A DNA stretch of 64,000 bases. Source: Clonostachys chloroleuca. Taxonomy: Eukaryota; Ascomycota; Sordariomycetes; Hypocreales; Bionectriaceae. Below, in pieces: positions 1-10,650 of the stretch. A program made the translations under genes and the position numbers. Positions within the stretch are counted from its first letter, which is position 1; the number at the start of each line of letters is the position of its first letter. The notes beneath the pieces are model-generated. The model searched no databases and was not told where the DNA came from. It saw nothing but the letters and a program-made list of their open reading frames with translations. The stretch covers positions 35,092,001 through 35,156,000 of the forward strand of contig JBANAY010000003.1 in the NCBI GenBank assembly GCA_037952775.1, written 5' to 3'.

Positions 1-2365
1 TGGTCGCCCTACACTGAAGTGCGCGCTGTGACACTGCCTTATGATGACCACGAGGAATCCTGTGAGAGTATCCGAGCTTATGCCCTTGGATACTTCTGGG
101 TCTGTGTCTGCACTGCTGTCAACGCCTGTAAGCAATCTCTGATGTCTCTTGTCCCTCTTCAGTCGACGAGGTTGGGAAATAGTAACAATGACTCACAGTC
201 TTTGCACCTCGCCAACCTGGCATCTCTATTCCAGGCTCTGTTGTCCAGCTTCTCTTAGTGCCTATGGGTCGCTTTGCAGCATGGGCTCTCCCGGATTGGG
301 GTGTCACTATCCGCGGCACGCGATACACTCTCAACCCGGGTCCATGGACGGCCAAGGAGCAGCTATTCTCAACCATCATCTTTACCGGTGCCTCCAGCAT
401 CGGTAACTTCACTGGTCTCCTCGTGCTCCGTATGCCGGTCTTCTTCAACCAGCGCTGGGCCACCTTCGGCTTCAATATCATGCTCGCACTCGCTAATCAG
501 GTCTATGGCCTCGGCATGGCTGGCATTCTCCGCCGTCTCAGTGTTTACCCTGTCGAGGCAGTCTGGCCCAAGGTCTTGCCTGTTCTTGCCCTCAACCGCA
601 CGCTAATCAATCAGGACAATAAGCGTGAGACTGTTAATGGCTGGAAACTGTCGCGTTATAGGATGTTCCTGGTGTGCTCGGCCATCTTCCTTGTCTACTA
701 CTGGATTCCTAACCAGTTCTTCGTGTCACTCCGCCTCTTTAATTGGATGACATGGATTGCACCCAACAACTTCAACCTAGCTGTTGTCACAGGCTCGTAC
801 GGCGGTATGGGTTTCAACCCTATTTCTAGCTTCGACCCTAATGTGTCTGGTATGGAGACTATGAACTCGCCCTTCTTTGCTCAACTGCAGCAGTACATTA
901 TGCGCCTGTTTGGTGGCGTCATCATCCTCATCATGTACTACAAGAACGCCTTCTGGGGTGCCTACATGCCTATCAACTCAAACGGTGCCTTTGATAATCA
1001 AGGTCAGGCGTACAATATTACTCGTGTCCTCGGCGACGGGACCCAGCGTATCGACATGGACAGGTACCTCGAGTATGGCCCTCCGTACTACGCCATAGCC
1101 AATTTGTTTGTCACTGGTTGCAACTTCGTGTACTACACGTTTTCAATTGTCTATGTGTTCACCAAGTATTGGGCTGCCATCAAAAAGGCTTTTGTCGGTA
1201 TCATTGTCAACGCCTATAAGCGACGTAGCATTTACACAGGCTTTGTGGACGGTCAGACACGTATGATGCGCAGGTACAAGGAGGTTCCTGAATGGTGGTA
1301 CGGCATCATCTTCGCATTCGGTTTTGCCGTGTCTATTATCAGCTTGACCGCTTGGCCGACGCAGACTCCATGGTGGTCAATTCTTGGTGTTACTGGCATC
1401 GGTGCCCTGCTCACGATCCCCTGGGTCGTCATTGAGTCCATTGCCAGCACTGGAATTGATCTCAATATCATCTGGCAAGTGTTGCCCGGCGTTTGGTTCC
1501 CTGGTCAGCCGTTGCCTCAGCTTATTCTTCTCATGCTTGGTGCCGCCTTTGAGCAGATGGCCGGCGGTTTCAGTGCCGATTTGAAGAAGGCCCATTATGC
1601 TGGCATCCCCCTCGTGCCGTGTTCCGCGGTCACGTTTCTTCTGTTATTTTCAATTGCTTGATCTATTGTGGTATCATCGAGCTTCTCATGTGGTACGCTA
1701 ACACAGACAACACGTTCTGCACATGGAACAACCGCCAGTACATGGTCTGCCAGTACGCTCACTCCATCTGGTCGTCAACCATTCTCTTCGGTGCCTTTGG
1801 TACCAACAACATGTTCAAGCTGTACCCCATTCTGCCTTGGTGCTTCCTCCTCGGCGCCATCTTGGGCGTTGCCTGGATCGTCGGCGAGAAGTTCCTCCCC
1901 CGCGTCCGTCTCCATTTCAAGAGCCGGACCGAATCGGAATCCTTTGGCCGTTTCGACAAATACTTCTGGGAACCCGCTGCCAGCACCATGGCCTGCCTTA
2001 ATCCGGCCATCGCTCTCTCCGGTGCCCTGAAGTGGGCCGGAAACCAGAACCTGAGTTACGCCACGCTTCAGATGTACCTGGCCTTCGTATTCCAGTGGTA
2101 TCTTAAGCGGCGCTACACGGCCTGGTGGGGCAAGTACGCCTATTTGATCTGGGCCGGTCTCAGCGTTGGTGTGGCCATTGCTGGTCTGATCACAACGCTC
2201 GTGTTCGGATTTGGTGCTGGTCAGGGTGTGGACTTTTCGTGGTGGGGGAATAATGTTGCTCGCGAAGGCATGGACTTTCAGCTTTACAATAACAATGCTA
2301 CCCTCTACGCAATTCCGAAGGACGGCTTTGGTCTGTTAAAAGATCAATATCCTACTGGCTGGTAA
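1..2365 (+). CDS. OPT-family oligopeptide transporter, 5'-truncated, frameshifted as sequenced
   Basis: Polytopic plasma-membrane proton-coupled oligopeptide transporter. The window opens inside the gene; the N-terminal cytoplasmic region is missing. Exon 1 (1-127) encodes SPYTEVRAV...DDH and the first membrane segment. An intron (128-198, GTAAGC...CACAG) restores NAFFAPRQP, a typical OPT junction. Exon 2 (199-2365) carries the remaining hydrophobic segments and ends in DQYPTGW. At the C-run 1607-1611 the frame is lost: the family-like text GIP is followed by PRAVFRGHV only in the +1 frame, so one C is missing (5 where 6 are needed). Both sides of the break are well conserved in style. This is either a homopolymer error in the assembly or a recent null allele. 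Family call is firm; substrate (peptides, glutathione, siderophore) cannot be told. Confidence 0.9.
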
Positions 2366-4559
2366 TATTGCTCGGGTGTCGGGCCAAGGCTAACAGGCTC
2401 ACGAACTAGTTGACATGGTGAGTCCAAGAAGCTATGCCTTCCATAACTTCCAGTATTGGATAGTTCAGTAGCTTAGACCTACCTGAGTACCTTATTTAAA
2501 GACCCTTCATTAGAAAGGGGCTAAAGTACCATATCTTTAATTTGACAAGTTTAGAGAAGATAAATAGTATTCAACAGGCCGAAAAGCAACCTAAAGAGAA
2601 TAACTGCTAGTTTTAAATGAGTCAGTCCTCGTTACTCTACTCATTTGAGTCCCATAATATCGTGCTAACTCTAGCAGAAAGAGGCAATGTGTGAAAAAAG
2701 TCTAATAGATTGGTCGCTGTGTCTTGTATAGATCCTTCTATCGACTGTGTAATATAGATAGCAAAGATATGGCAAAGTGAAAGAAGACATTCTCGCAACT
2801 GAGAGAGGGTAGGCCATGTCAAGTCTTTCAAATGAAGAATCAAACACGTTTTGAAGTAATAATTTGATTTAAGACTCGAGAAGAAGACCTTTCAGGTTAG
2901 CATCACGCTGTGATGGTAAGGTGGCGTGCAAGTCACGGGAGATTCTTCTGTTGTGGCGACTCTGAGTCGAACAAGGCTTTTGTTGACTCTCTGGATTCTC
3001 TGACCCAATCTTCCACGCTGATAGTTAGCGGAGGGACAAGCAACTCATGCCTGAATGCTCTGGCAGGGCGCACTTACGAGGGCGCAGTCGAAAAGCTGGA
3101 TGTTAGCCCCAGAAGCATTTTTTGGAATAGCTGTTGGGGATGTCGTGAGAACGTCCTCTAATAGATTTCTTCCATGCCTCGGTGACGAGGCATGACTTTC
3201 TTGTCCCAATTGCCGATTCTGTTTCAAAGAGGTACCAGCTTCTTGACCGAATTCGTCGCTATCTAGTCCGTTGAGACCCCCGCCCACAGCATCGTACTCC
3301 TGGCGAGCCGTCGTGAGCAGCCAACGCAGACCTTGCTCGTCGGAGAGATGAAGTGGCAGCGTACCTTTCTTTTCTTACCTAGGTTTATCAGTATCAAGAG
3401 CTGGGAGCGTTGGGCTATCCTACAATTCACGCGTAGGTGACTCTTGTATTCTCACATTCCTAGCAACTGGTTGTGCCCTTTCTTATCTTTCTCCATTTTA
3501 GCGGCGGTTCGACTTCGGCAGTAGGTGATTGAAATGGCATGATTATAATTAAATGAAATGACAAGGTCAGTTTGAGGAAGTACCGCAATAAGACAAGAAT
3601 GTATCAAGCGTGAATAGCAACAGGGAGGCTATAATTACCTAAGGTACATGTAGTTAGAAACACGCCAAGTGCCACGTGCTTGCATAAGACTGATCCATGA
3701 AAGTATCCCTTATGTATAACTGAGTGAAGCGACCTTAAAAAGAGATAATCACTATGTATTTGTCAGTAACTTTATGCTCTCTTTGGATTGAGTGATATAA
3801 TTAGATAGAGGGCATTTAGCGGGCGTGTGCCCTGAGTAAGTGAGGGAATAAAAGAAAATGTGCCCAGAGGATAGAAGATTTCCTTCCCAAGGAGGTTTCA
3901 GTACATGGAGGCATGTTCTTCGGGGATGGAGGAGAAAGGCGGTCAAAGAAGTTCATCACCAGGCCGAGTGTATCCAACTAGTATTTAGTTACTTTAACTA
4001 CAAGGGATTGGCCTCTGAGGTACACAAACAGCTACATAGGCCATCGCCATATTGCCACTATCAATTGTCACTACAACTGACTACCACATTCTATAATATA
4101 TTGCATTAGGAATTCTGACAGGTCTTTATTGCTAGTATCTAGTTGTGGAATCTAAACGAACTTGGAATGGAAGAATTAAATTGAATATTGAGCAGGCGAT
4201 AGATATGATATTTCTCTACATATGTAGACAAAGGAAATTGAGCGAATCGGCGAATAATGAGCCGAGTTTTATATTCTTAGAACTTGATCTTCTAAGTGTG
4301 GTGCGTAGTGAGATCAAGATAAGGGAAAGGGTGGATCCATTCAAGAGGCCATTTGCAGGAGATTATCCTATATGTGCACTAATATGGCGAGGAGACAGTG
4401 AGACGGGCGATTTTTCCAGGAGCAGGGCTGGCTTCCTGCGTCTGGGTAGCGACGGCTAGTGTGGTGCAGTGAAAAGGGTCGATAGTGCAAAACTATATTC
4501 CTAGATTTTCAGGCATCTTGTTGTCTGAAAGGCCCAGGGCCCTATGACCAAGGATAGGA
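2366..4559. other. Intergenic, AT-rich, no supported gene
   Basis: About 2.2 kb between the OPT gene and the RTA1-like gene. Several short ORFs occur (for example 2910-3161 + and 3045-3287 -), but none shows a recognisable domain or a splice-supported extension. The stretch on the minus strand around 3040-3350 reads open for about 100 codons and could be a decayed coding fragment. Nothing firmer is visible. Confidence 0.5.
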
Positions 4560-5663
4560 TCACTTTTCCAGGCTGCTCAACTCTAAGTGCTTTGTCCTAT
4601 CCTCGAGGTCTCCGAAGCCGAGGCCAGGGTGCCCGAAGAAGAGGCAAATTACAGCCAAAATGATGAGGCTTTGTCAAATTGTCAAAGTTAGAACATCTTC
4701 TCGAGTGAAAGGGCTGAGAGCGACTTACACTCCTTCAAGGCCAATAAACAGGCCCTCATCTGCCAGCTTGGACGAGTTGCTGTATCCTTCGCTGAGTTCT
4801 TCCACACGGTATGCGCATCGCGCCAAGATCAAAACCACGGCCGATGCAAGGCCCCCGAAAAATACTTTCTGGCGAATGCCAAAAGAAGTCTTAAGCTCAT
4901 CGGGCTTAGACTTGCGTAGCATGTGAAATCGAATCAGATGGTCCGCAAAAAGACCACAGAAGACGATGAGAATAACGACTTGAATGATCAGTCCAGCTCT
5001 CGCGAGATCAACTCCCACCTGAGAGACTCCTTTTGACGTTGTCGAAAGTGCACCTCCAATGGCCTGAAGAATGAGACATATGAAATCGGAGCAGATGAAT
5101 AGCCAGTAGAAGACTTTGGGAGGTAGACGAGCGATTTCCGGAGAAAGGAACCGAATACTACACATGAAATTATAGTTAGCTTCTCTGGCTCCTATTGGAT
5201 AACACAATGGAATCTCAAAAGTCAATGAATAAACTTACGCTCGCGAAAGGGTCACATAGATAGCGGCCGAAAACCAAACAGGGCCGCTACCGACAAGAAT
5301 GATCTGCAGCATGAAGCCCGCGAAGGACCAAGGGTTGATCCAAAGCATGAGACGCCCGCCATACCCAAGCATAACCATCGAACAGCCCAAGACCATAAAA
5401 GTTAGAAACCCCCAGGTACGCCAACGGATTCCGAGGTATATGTGAACGAGCAAGGCAAGACCGAACAGAGCGAGAAAAACAGAATTGGCGGGGAGACTTG
5501 GTCGGTATCTGAACAAAGACCATTCGATAGAACAGAGATCCAACGTGCAGTTCGCGTTAGGACCAAAAGTGTTAAACATCCCTCGGTGAACATAAGATCC
5601 ATTGGACAGTTGATGCAGGTACTCGGGGCGAATGCCAGCTTGCTTTACAGTTTCGGCATCCAT
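4560..5663 (-). CDS. RTA1-like integral membrane protein
   Basis: Seven-transmembrane protein of the fungal RTA1/RSB1 family (lipid-translocating exporter family; members are linked to resistance to toxic lipids, sterol analogues or porphyrins). Three exons: 5239-5663, 4729-5157, 4560-4668. The introns (5158-5238 and 4669-4728) have GTAAGT donors and TAG/AAG acceptors. The product is 320 aa. The ATG at 5663 is the first methionine (MDAETVKQAG); an N-terminal extracellular stretch with NGS and NCT sequons precedes the first membrane segment. Family marks are GYGGR after the second segment, SAAIYVTLSR, FICSDFICLILQAIGG in the middle, and RCAYRVEE...EG followed by a last segment ending FFGHPG. 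It is transcribed away from a Zn2Cys6 regulator 481 bp upstream. Exact transported compound unknown. Confidence 0.9.
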
Positions 5664-5811
5664 GTTGAAGTTTATGGATATAGGTGATAACAAAATCAGA
5701 CTGCCGTAAAAGAATTGGTTTTTGTATGGGAACCGTAGCTATAAGAACTTCTGCATTGCTTCTCTCGACAGTGAAAACATCGAAGGGCCCTGAAATCATC
5801 TTATACTCACA

Positions 5812-5818
5812 TCGTATA
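5812..5818 (+). promoter_or_regulatory. Candidate sterol response element TCGTATA
   Basis: Exact match to the 7-bp core known for Upc2/Ecm22 in yeast. It lies 149 bp upstream of the RTA1-like ATG and 327 bp upstream of an Upc2-type regulator. A 7-mer is expected by chance about once per 8 kb on either strand, so position is the main support. Confidence 0.35.
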
Positions 5819-5981
5819 TGCTCAAACTCTCCCCTCCCCAAACGAAGAATGATCTAAATTCTGCCATATTGGTTACACGGCGATGCATGCCACATAACAC
5901 CCTAGTGCCAAATATCCATAAGGCTATCGTACCCCGTCTCAGAACGTACACTTCTTAACGATCTAGCCAGTGATCTTTCTT

Positions 5982-6066
5982 CTCGCATTCGCCTGTCTGG
6001 GCTAATTTAGGGTCCCTGTCAACAAGAAAGCTCCCATTGGCCTATTGGCAGTCTAGCGAATGCGAG
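5982..6066. repeat. 11-bp perfect inverted repeat, 63-bp spacer
   Basis: CTCGCATTCGC at 5982-5992 is the exact reverse complement of GCGAATGCGAG at 6056-6066. It sits in the divergent promoter, closer to the regulator gene. It could be a paired binding site for a dimeric factor. Confidence 0.6.
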
Positions 6067-6144
6067 CCCCCTGTCAGTCTAACTCCTGATGTCAGATAGC
6101 AGTGTGGGCCGTGCGAATGTAATCGTCATGAGGTGTGGCTGTGA

Positions 6145-7638
6145 ATGAATAAGCGTAAGATTAAGAGTCAAACAAATCAACCACTCCTGCTCTCAGATTG
6201 TCTCCGTCGGATTTTTCGCCCACTGTGCATGTGTGCCATGTCGACTTCGCCGCCCAACATGTACGATTCAGGTGGGAAGCTTCCGATCCTGCTCCCCGCG
6301 AATGAGAAGCTCTCGGTTTCTGAATTGGGTGTCGTGGGACCCCAGACGCTAGTAGCAAGCCTACGGAAGCCCTACCATAGCAAAAGGACCCATTCCAAAT
6401 CTCGAAAGGGTTGCCTATCTTGCAAGACCCGGAAGGTCAAGTGTGATGAGGCCCAGCCAACATGCCGCCGATGTTTCGTTCGCGAGGCCGAGTGTGTCTA
6501 TCCACCTACAACTACATCATCGATAGCACGTCCTTCCCGTACCGGTAGGCATTCACCGCAAAGCCGGAGTTCTTCCCATTCGCCAGGGAGCAGCAGCCCT
6601 GCTTCTTCCGATTCTCTCCTGAGTCCCTTTCTATGCGCTGGCACTGGAAGGGACTCCGCCGACCTGAGATTGCTTTGGTTTTACACCACTAGCAGTTACA
6701 ACCTTCCCATCGGACCTCAGTCAGGGGAGAGAGCAGACCGGCTCGACAATGTTCTCAAGATCAAACTCCCTCAGTTGGCCTTCGAGAACCCCTTTTTGAT
6801 GGATTGCGTGCTGGCCACTGCAGCACTTCAACTCAGGTTACTAGATCAGGATGTCAGCACCTCTCGTGCCCTTCAGTATCGCGCACGTGGAATAGAGGGG
6901 TATCGACAAGCTATTCTTGAGCCAAGCGAACAAACCACTCCTGCTCTTGCTCTCTGCTCCATACTTATCGCAAACATCTCAACTGACATGTTCCGTGATA
7001 AAGAGGTCCATGAGATATGTATTGTCGACTGGATGATGATATGGAGAGGAATCAACACCCTCATCAGTGTAGTCACATCCGAGAAGCTGCAGCAACTCGG
7101 AGTGGTTGAACCTTTCATGAGGCCCGATATCGATCTCATACAGTCCGGGTCCTATATCCCAGACTACCTAATTCAGATGGTTTTTTCAATTGGGCCAGAC
7201 GATCCGGAATATGCCGACGCAAACACATACTATGTCGCCTTGCAATATCTCGGCTCGCTATTCGCAGAACTTTCACGCGGCATAGGATCGCTATTGATCC
7301 TTCGTACACTTACCTGGCTTACTGTTATTCCCAAATCCTTTGTTGAGCTTTGCCGCACGTTTCAACCTCGGGCTTTGGTCATCTTGGCTCATTTCCTGAT
7401 ATTTTTGAAGCTTCTGGGCGGACGTTGGTGGGCAGCGCAAGGAATTGGCCAACGGGAAATAACATGTCTACTCTTGAATCTCAGTGGTGCCTGGCACGAG
7501 CAGCTTTACTTGCCTCGTCAAGCCTTGAGTGTGAACAGCGAGCTCGGTCTTGCAAGACTTCTTTTGGACGATCCAGAGTGGGAGATACCAGAAAAGGTCC
7601 CTAATCAAACAACTGATTGCAAGCTTTCCTGTCCCTAA
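6145..7638 (+). CDS. Zn2Cys6 transcription factor, Upc2/Ecm22-like architecture
   Basis: Nuclear DNA-binding regulator of 497 aa in one open frame. The binuclear zinc cluster is complete: Cys at residues 90, 93, 100, 107, 110 and 117, preceded by a basic stretch (HSKSRKG). A Ser/Pro-rich linker follows. From about residue 170 there is a helical C-terminal domain with features of the Upc2-type fungal regulator domain: LRLLWFYTT, NPFLMDCVLATAALQLRLL, a WRG motif near 294-296, and RALVILAHFLIFLKLLGGRWW. The first ATG gives an 89-residue lead before the cluster; a later start (residue 29, 32 or 39) is equally possible. It is head-to-head with the RTA1-like gene. Family Upc2 proteins sense sterol; whether this one does is inference. 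Confidence 0.85.
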   Translation: MNKRKIKSQTNQPLLLSDCLRRIFRPLCMCAMSTSPPNMYDSGGKLPILLPANEKLSVSELGVVGPQTLVASLRKPYHSKRTHSKSRKGCLSCKTRKVKCDEAQPTCRRCFVREAECVYPPTTTSSIARPSRTGRHSPQSRSSSHSPGSSSPASSDSLLSPFLCAGTGRDSADLRLLWFYTTSSYNLPIGPQSGERADRLDNVLKIKLPQLAFENPFLMDCVLATAALQLRLLDQDVSTSRALQYRARGIEGYRQAILEPSEQTTPALALCSILIANISTDMFRDKEVHEICIVDWMMIWRGINTLISVVTSEKLQQLGVVEPFMRPDIDLIQSGSYIPDYLIQMVFSIGPDDPEYADANTYYVALQYLGSLFAELSRGIGSLLILRTLTWLTVIPKSFVELCRTFQPRALVILAHFLIFLKLLGGRWWAAQGIGQREITCLLLNLSGAWHEQLYLPRQALSVNSELGLARLLLDDPEWEIPEKVPNQTTDCKLSCP

Positions 7639-7831
7639 CATTCAGATTTGGATTTAGGTTATAGTTATCAATACATTCAGTAGCGGACAGGAAACAAGTT
7701 GTTTTTGACATTTGAATTTGAGACAGGTAGCTCATGGAATGAGATTGAACATTACAGATAAGTTCCTAAACAATGTGTTCATTTTCGGCCTGAAAAATAT
7801 CTCAACTATATCCTCACCTAATATTCAAAAC

Positions 7832-9821
7832 TCAAGTCCAGTCACTCCAGTTGGAACCTTCCCAATACACCACGCCATCCTTCTCAAATTGCGGGCCTTC
7901 TGCCGGCACAATGTATCCCGCATCACACCATGAATATTCAACGCGAACTTGCCGTTCGTAAAACTCGTCATATGTGGGGGAAAGAGCATCATGAAGGGTG
8001 ACGACGTTGCCATGGGGGTGCAATGACCTCCAAGGCTGCGAGCAACTCGCCCCCTTGCAAGACTTTAGAACTAAGAGTAAAGCATCGAGTCTAGGGATGA
8101 GTTTCTCTAAAGGATAACCCAGAACCGTGGTTTGTGCCGCCAAGAGTGCCTCATCTCTGTGAAGCAAGTTCTTGAGCTGGCCAGGGTCGGACTATCGTGC
8201 CTTCGTTAGCAAGATCGTCACCCGCACTCGACCGGAAGAATTCAACTTACGTTCATCTCGTAGAGTTCATGCTCATTCGTGCACCAAACGGAGTAGTAGA
8301 GATTGTAATCCCCTCCAATGACACGCAGCGCTTTATAAGTGTTGTTGTATATCCTCTTGTCGTCTCCCCCGTTGAAGCCAAAGTTGCTCTCAGAAATGGC
8401 CCAGCCCCAGTACTCCACGTTGACATGCTCACGTGTTGAGGGAGCGAGCTCGATCTCCTTTTCCGACAGAGGGATTGGTGTCCCATCAAAGTCGGCCCGC
8501 AGATTTGCGCCAGTCAGGGAGAGGAAAGTAGGTGCCAAGTCGACATGAGCAGTGACCGAATCTGAAATTCTGCCTTTAGGAACACCAGGTCCACGGATGA
8601 TCAGCGGGACGTTAATATCAGTCTCATATCCGCATTCCTTTCCGGCGGGCAGGCGATGCTGTCCGATATGATAGCCGTTATCAGTGGTGTAGAAGATGTA
8701 GGTGTTATCGAGAATACCATGCTGTTCCAGCCTCTCTACCAGTCCTTCAACAAGCTCATCCACTGACTGGAGAGCCTGTAAACGACCACGGTAGTGGCGG
8801 TCATTGTACTCGACATTTTCTTGTGTCAGTTTGGGCTGTCTGCGGATCCAGTCCGCGCCCGACTCAACATCTGGGTTGAAATTATCAGTCCTGGGGACTT
8901 TAGCATCGGGAAATAGATGCTCGTGTCGCTTAGCACTTCTGGGAATTGAAACTCGGAAAGTGTCGTCTGACACAGGAACATCATCATCCGGGCCCTTGAC
9001 TGGGTTTAACACTGTGCTGTTCACGTTGCTATGGGGGGCGATAGGGGCAATCCCGAGAAAGAACGGTTCTTTTGCTGAAACAGCGTCGTGGAGGAAGCCA
9101 TATGCCTTTTCAGCCAGCACGTCTGTAGAATAATCTCCAAGGTGGTTGACTGGTGTGTTCTGATTCCGCTGGAAAGTCGCGTTCCAGTAGTCATAAGTAT
9201 TGGGATCGAGGAGAAAGTCCTGCCAGTGTAAGTCCAAATCATCGTTTGACGAGGTTATCATTCAATGGAACATACCGATCCATTCCAACCCTTCAGGTGC
9301 GGGCTATCATAGTTCCAAAGGGTGTGTGCGTTGAACATTTTCCCCGTGTAAAAGGTATTGTATCCGGCGTCTTGCAGCCACAGAGGCAAGTAGTTCTCAT
9401 TATGGCCATTCTTGACAAAGATCGGGAAGCCACCTATCCGGAGTTAATATTGTAGAGGGGGGCATATCTGATCCAACTACACACCGTATGGAGGATTTAA
9501 GTCGGTAACATTAGTGTTATGCGCCAGCTTTCCCGTGAAGATAGATGCCCGGGAAGGACAACAAACTGCTGTGGTACAGTAGTGACGTTTGTAGAGTGTC
9601 CCTTGGTCAATCAATTTCTCTTTAATCTTTGGCAGGTAATCGAGCGAGTCCATGTGCAGATCCTGGTCATCGGTGAGCACAAAGATGATGTTGGGCCGGT
9701 CTGAGGGCTTGGGATTGCCAGGCCGGCTCAAAGGGATTTGCTCATCCAACAGTCCTGCTGCAACTACTTGCGCTGCCAGGCAGTTAGCCACGGCAACAGC
9801 CGCGGTTGCCTGGATCCTCAT
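7832..9821 (-). CDS. Secreted arylsulfatase (formylglycine type)
   Basis: Hydrolyses sulfate esters outside the cell or in the secretory path. Four exons: 9485-9821, 9276-9433, 8251-9219 and 7832-8191, with introns of 51, 56 and 59 bp; the total is 607 aa. The start has a signal peptide (hydrophobic residues 6-22). Metal-binding DD is at 51-52 in IIFVLTDDQD. The sulfatase signature C-x-P-S-R is at 87-91, Cys87 being the residue converted to formylglycine. Further family marks are GYNTFYTGKMFN, GIAPIAPH, and TDNGYHIGQHRLPAGKECGYETD, where DNG-H and GK complete the active site. It belongs to the fungal arylsulfatase group. It diverges from a Dal5/AstA-type permease across a shared 829-bp promoter, which suggests sulfur scavenging. 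Confidence 0.93.
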
Positions 9822-10650
9822 TGCGAAGGGAGTATGACTACTTCAGAGTGGTGCTCTTCTCAGAATCGTGGCAAATATTGGGTCACCAATCAATGATACA
9901 GTGATAAATTAACAAGCTGTGACCATCACTGCTTCTCAGAACAACACCGATATCAAAGCGAACTTCTACCGTACGTTCCGCTTTTCTGGAAGAAATTATC
10001 AGCCTATATTACGTTCGTTCTAAAGCTAACATGACACAAATACGAAGCTACAGAATAATAAATGAGGTGCATTGATATCGGACTGACCCCGATTCTAGCA
10101 TCATGCCGGAGCTACACGAACACAACCCTATTACACATAAGCTTTTTATTGGTCAATCGAGGGACAAGTTCATTCAACGGGGATCAAGATCGGGTCGAGA
10201 TTGCGCAATCCGTAGACAGTTTCGAGCACGCAATCCATTAGCTTAATAGCGTCAACACAAAAACCCCTGGCAGCAGTGGGGCGAGAGCGAGAATCGCAAC
10301 CTCGTTGCTCGCAGAGGGCTACAATCGAGCTCGGCTGGAAGAGCTATTCCACTACAGCTGTCACTGAAGAATCCATCCGAGCCCAAGAGCGCATTTGATG
10401 TGAACTGCTCCACCGAACTGCGTCGGCTCGGCGCACAGCCGACCCGCAGAGGGTTCGTGGTCTTCGAAGCATGGACGGATCAGGTTGTGAGACCACAAGA
10501 CGCGTCAGTTATTAGTCCCATTAATCTGATCTTTTCCATAAAACCCTGGACGGCCCGATGATTCTATTCGGTCCTCAATGATTGCAGACCGACAAGCGAA
10601 ATTCAACAGTTCCGAGCCGAAGTTCGATTGCACAGCTCGATTGTATTACA
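9822..10650. promoter_or_regulatory. Shared divergent promoter of sulfatase and anion permease
   Basis: This 829-bp interval lies between two outward-facing genes and has no coding signal. It contains a perfect 12-bp palindrome at 10199-10210, whose core ATTGCGCAAT is a bZIP-type half-site pair. No perfect match to the fungal CYS3/MetR consensus was noticed by eye. Confidence 0.45.
10199..10210. promoter_or_regulatory. 12-bp perfect palindrome GATTGCGCAATC
   Basis: A perfect dyad in the middle of the sulfatase/permease divergent promoter. The core ATTGCGCAAT matches the kind of site bound by bZIP dimers (C/EBP-like). Fungal sulfur regulators CYS3/MetR are also bZIP proteins, but their known consensus differs. 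Confidence 0.35.

Larger units (their letters stand above)
5664..6144. promoter_or_regulatory. Shared divergent promoter of RTA1-like gene and Zn2Cys6 regulator
   Basis: This 481-bp interval is the only upstream DNA between two outward-facing genes. It holds the heptamer TCGTATA at 5812-5818, identical to the sterol-response-element core bound by yeast Upc2/Ecm22, and an 11-bp perfect inverted repeat described separately. Function is inferred. Confidence 0.5.

Noticed and set aside
3045..3350. Minus-strand open stretch in the first large gap
   Set aside because: Reads open for about 100 codons but ends lack start and splice signals; kept only as a possible remnant.
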